DNA from: Chitinophagaceae bacterium C216
GTDB taxonomy: Bacteria > Bacteroidota > Bacteroidia > Chitinophagales > Chitinophagaceae
Assembly (NCBI GenBank): GCA_028485475.2
Contig: CP144143.1
Location: 2,542,001-2,606,000, forward strand
Length of the DNA stretch: 64,000 nucleotides
Reading direction: 5' to 3'
Positions 63,213-64,000 of the stretch are shown piece by piece. Numbering within the stretch: the first letter of the stretch is position 1; the number at the start of each line of letters is the position of its first letter. Both the position numbers and the translations under genes were made by a program. The notes beneath the pieces are model-generated. The model was not told the origin of the DNA. It made no database searches and saw only the letters and a list, made by a program, of their open reading frames with translations.

Positions 63213-64000
63213 TTATTCAATCCACACTTTCTTTCCAGATAATACACTGAGCGAATCTTTAATTCGTGTAGTATCAATATGGGTATCCTGGTACTCTATA
63301 TACAATTTATAATTCACCGAATCTTTTGTTTCAATATTGACCGGCCAATTAAGACTCTTCAATTGATTGTATCGCTTAGATGCGCGTGGCTCTTGTGCAA
63401 CTTCCAAGATAAATCTGTACCCTTGCGAAGTTGCAACAGCAGGTGTTGAAGATTGTACGAGCGAATCCTGTGATGGCAGAATCGTCACTACCTCATCCCC
63501 AGTATTCTTTCCATTAAAAGATGCTTCTTCCAAATTACTGCGGCTTTCTTCAGTTGATTTTAGATAAAACCATACCGTAGCAGCTACCGCTAATAGACAC
63601 AATATGACAATAACTATAGCTGGTTTTTTATTTCTGGGTTTTCTTGTCTCGTCAATGTATGCCTGCGGAATATAATGGCGCTCGGTAATAGGGATATTTT
63701 TTTTCCTCTCATTATGTTGATGTTTTGCCTGATGGAATTCAAAAGTTCCATCGAGTCGTTTGGTGATTGTCCCGATACCTTCTATATAATAAGGCTTACC
63801 TGTATTCAGAAAAGTAATAATAGCATCCAACTCTGAAGCTAAATCCGATTCAGCCAAAACGCGCATTTTACCTGTTTGCTGAGAAATAAAATCGATTAGC
63901 TCGCTATCAAAAGCAGTAACGGTTGCCTGTTCAAAACTAATATTTAGCAAAGAAGTGCCTTTCTTGCTATAATCGACATCAGGATCATAGGTACTATCAG
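63213..64000 (-). CDS. HU-CCDC81-like and SPOR domain membrane protein (5' end beyond window)
   Basis: The minus-strand frame has no stop between 63213 and the right edge, so the first methionine-like codon (TTG at 63950) is internal: codons upstream read DSTYDPDVDYSKKGTSL and continue the protein. Visible parts: the end of one HU-like domain, then a second (SELIDFISQQTGKMRVLAES, GKPYYIEGIGTITKR), a basic linker, a single membrane helix (PAIVIVILCLLAVAATVWFYL) and a C-terminal SPOR-like domain (YRFILEVAQEPRASKRYNQL, then LYIEYQDTHIDTTRIKDSL), which would bind denuded peptidoglycan at division sites. A cytoplasmic DNA-binding-like head joined to a cell-wall-binding tail is the layout of Bacteroidota CCDC81-HU proteins. 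The true start is outside. Confidence 0.82.
   Translation of the reverse strand, partial: DSTYDPDVDYSKKGTSLLNISFEQATVTAFDSELIDFISQQTGKMRVLAESDLASELDAIITFLNTGKPYYIEGIGTITKRLDGTFEFHQAKHQHNERKKNIPITERHYIPQAYIDETRKPRNKKPAIVIVILCLLAVAATVWFYLKSTEESRSNLEEASFNGKNTGDEVVTILPSQDSLVQSSTPAVATSQGYRFILEVAQEPRASKRYNQLKSLNWPVNIETKDSVNYKLYIEYQDTHIDTTRIKDSLSVLSGKKVWIE

Noticed and set aside
1-64000. CRISPR array, tRNA/rRNA genes, prophage or defence island
   Set aside because: No regularly spaced repeats, cloverleaf sequences, integrase, phage structural or restriction/defence genes were seen; the gene content is ordinary chromosomal.

Overview
The window looks like chromosomal DNA of a member of the Bacteroidota, most likely of the Chitinophagaceae or a near relative (the family is an inference). 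Evidence: two TonB-linked outer membrane receptors, a GLPGLI-family secreted protein, tandem MG2/plug proteins, a DUF4468-like protein, lipoprotein signals of the xxAC/xTAC type, menaquinone synthesis through futalosine (mqnB, mqnD), and many copies of the Bacteroidota -7 promoter element TAnnTTTG. Genes are packed on both strands and no stretch above 300 bp lacks a gene. I see no tRNA, rRNA, CRISPR array, transposase or prophage gene.

Layout. 1-8 kb: clpB (cut by the left edge), an IMPACT/YigZ protein, ribD facing prmC across 30 bp, an acyl-CoA dehydrogenase with a perfect inverted repeat just upstream, and a DEAD-box helicase. 8-10 kb: a stress-type unit made of a small lipoprotein, a divergent ECF sigma factor and a membrane-anchored trypsin-like protease with an anti-sigma-like N-terminus. 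10-17 kb: a nucleotidyltransferase, a D-cysteine desulfhydrase/ACC deaminase family enzyme, a secreted protein, a three-gene set fitting non-phosphorylating L-fucose breakdown, and grpE-dnaJ. 17-30 kb: two tandem MG2/plug proteins, Nif3-like and zinc-ribbon proteins, an ABC ATPase, aspartokinase, and an outer membrane barrel receptor with a GLPGLI partner. 30-42 kb: glgB, argS, a GtrA-like protein, an RND efflux operon (adaptor, pump, TolC) and purK. 42-54 kb: a YafK-type L,D-transpeptidase fused to a TonB C-terminal domain, mqnB-mqnD, two tandem PTPS/QueD-family genes with folE, fabD, two secreted peptidases, and a TonB receptor with a thioredoxin-like partner. 54-64 kb: two structural lipoproteins, sucD, an Mla-type ABC pair, a malic enzyme-phosphotransacetylase fusion, an S41 peptidase lipoprotein, a DUF4468-like protein and an HU/SPOR protein cut by the right edge.

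Together the genes are mostly housekeeping (protein quality control, cofactor, purine, amino-acid and central carbon metabolism) mixed with cell-envelope functions typical of the phylum. The most unusual signals are: a recurring TAnnTTTG-N4-ATG arrangement that predicts leaderless mRNAs; the sigma/protease unit with mirror-image AGTAACCC elements; the L,D-transpeptidase-TonB_C fusion; the duplicated PTPS genes; and a set of repeats at 62.3-62.6 kb. I found no clear unknown multi-gene system such as a phage-defence island.
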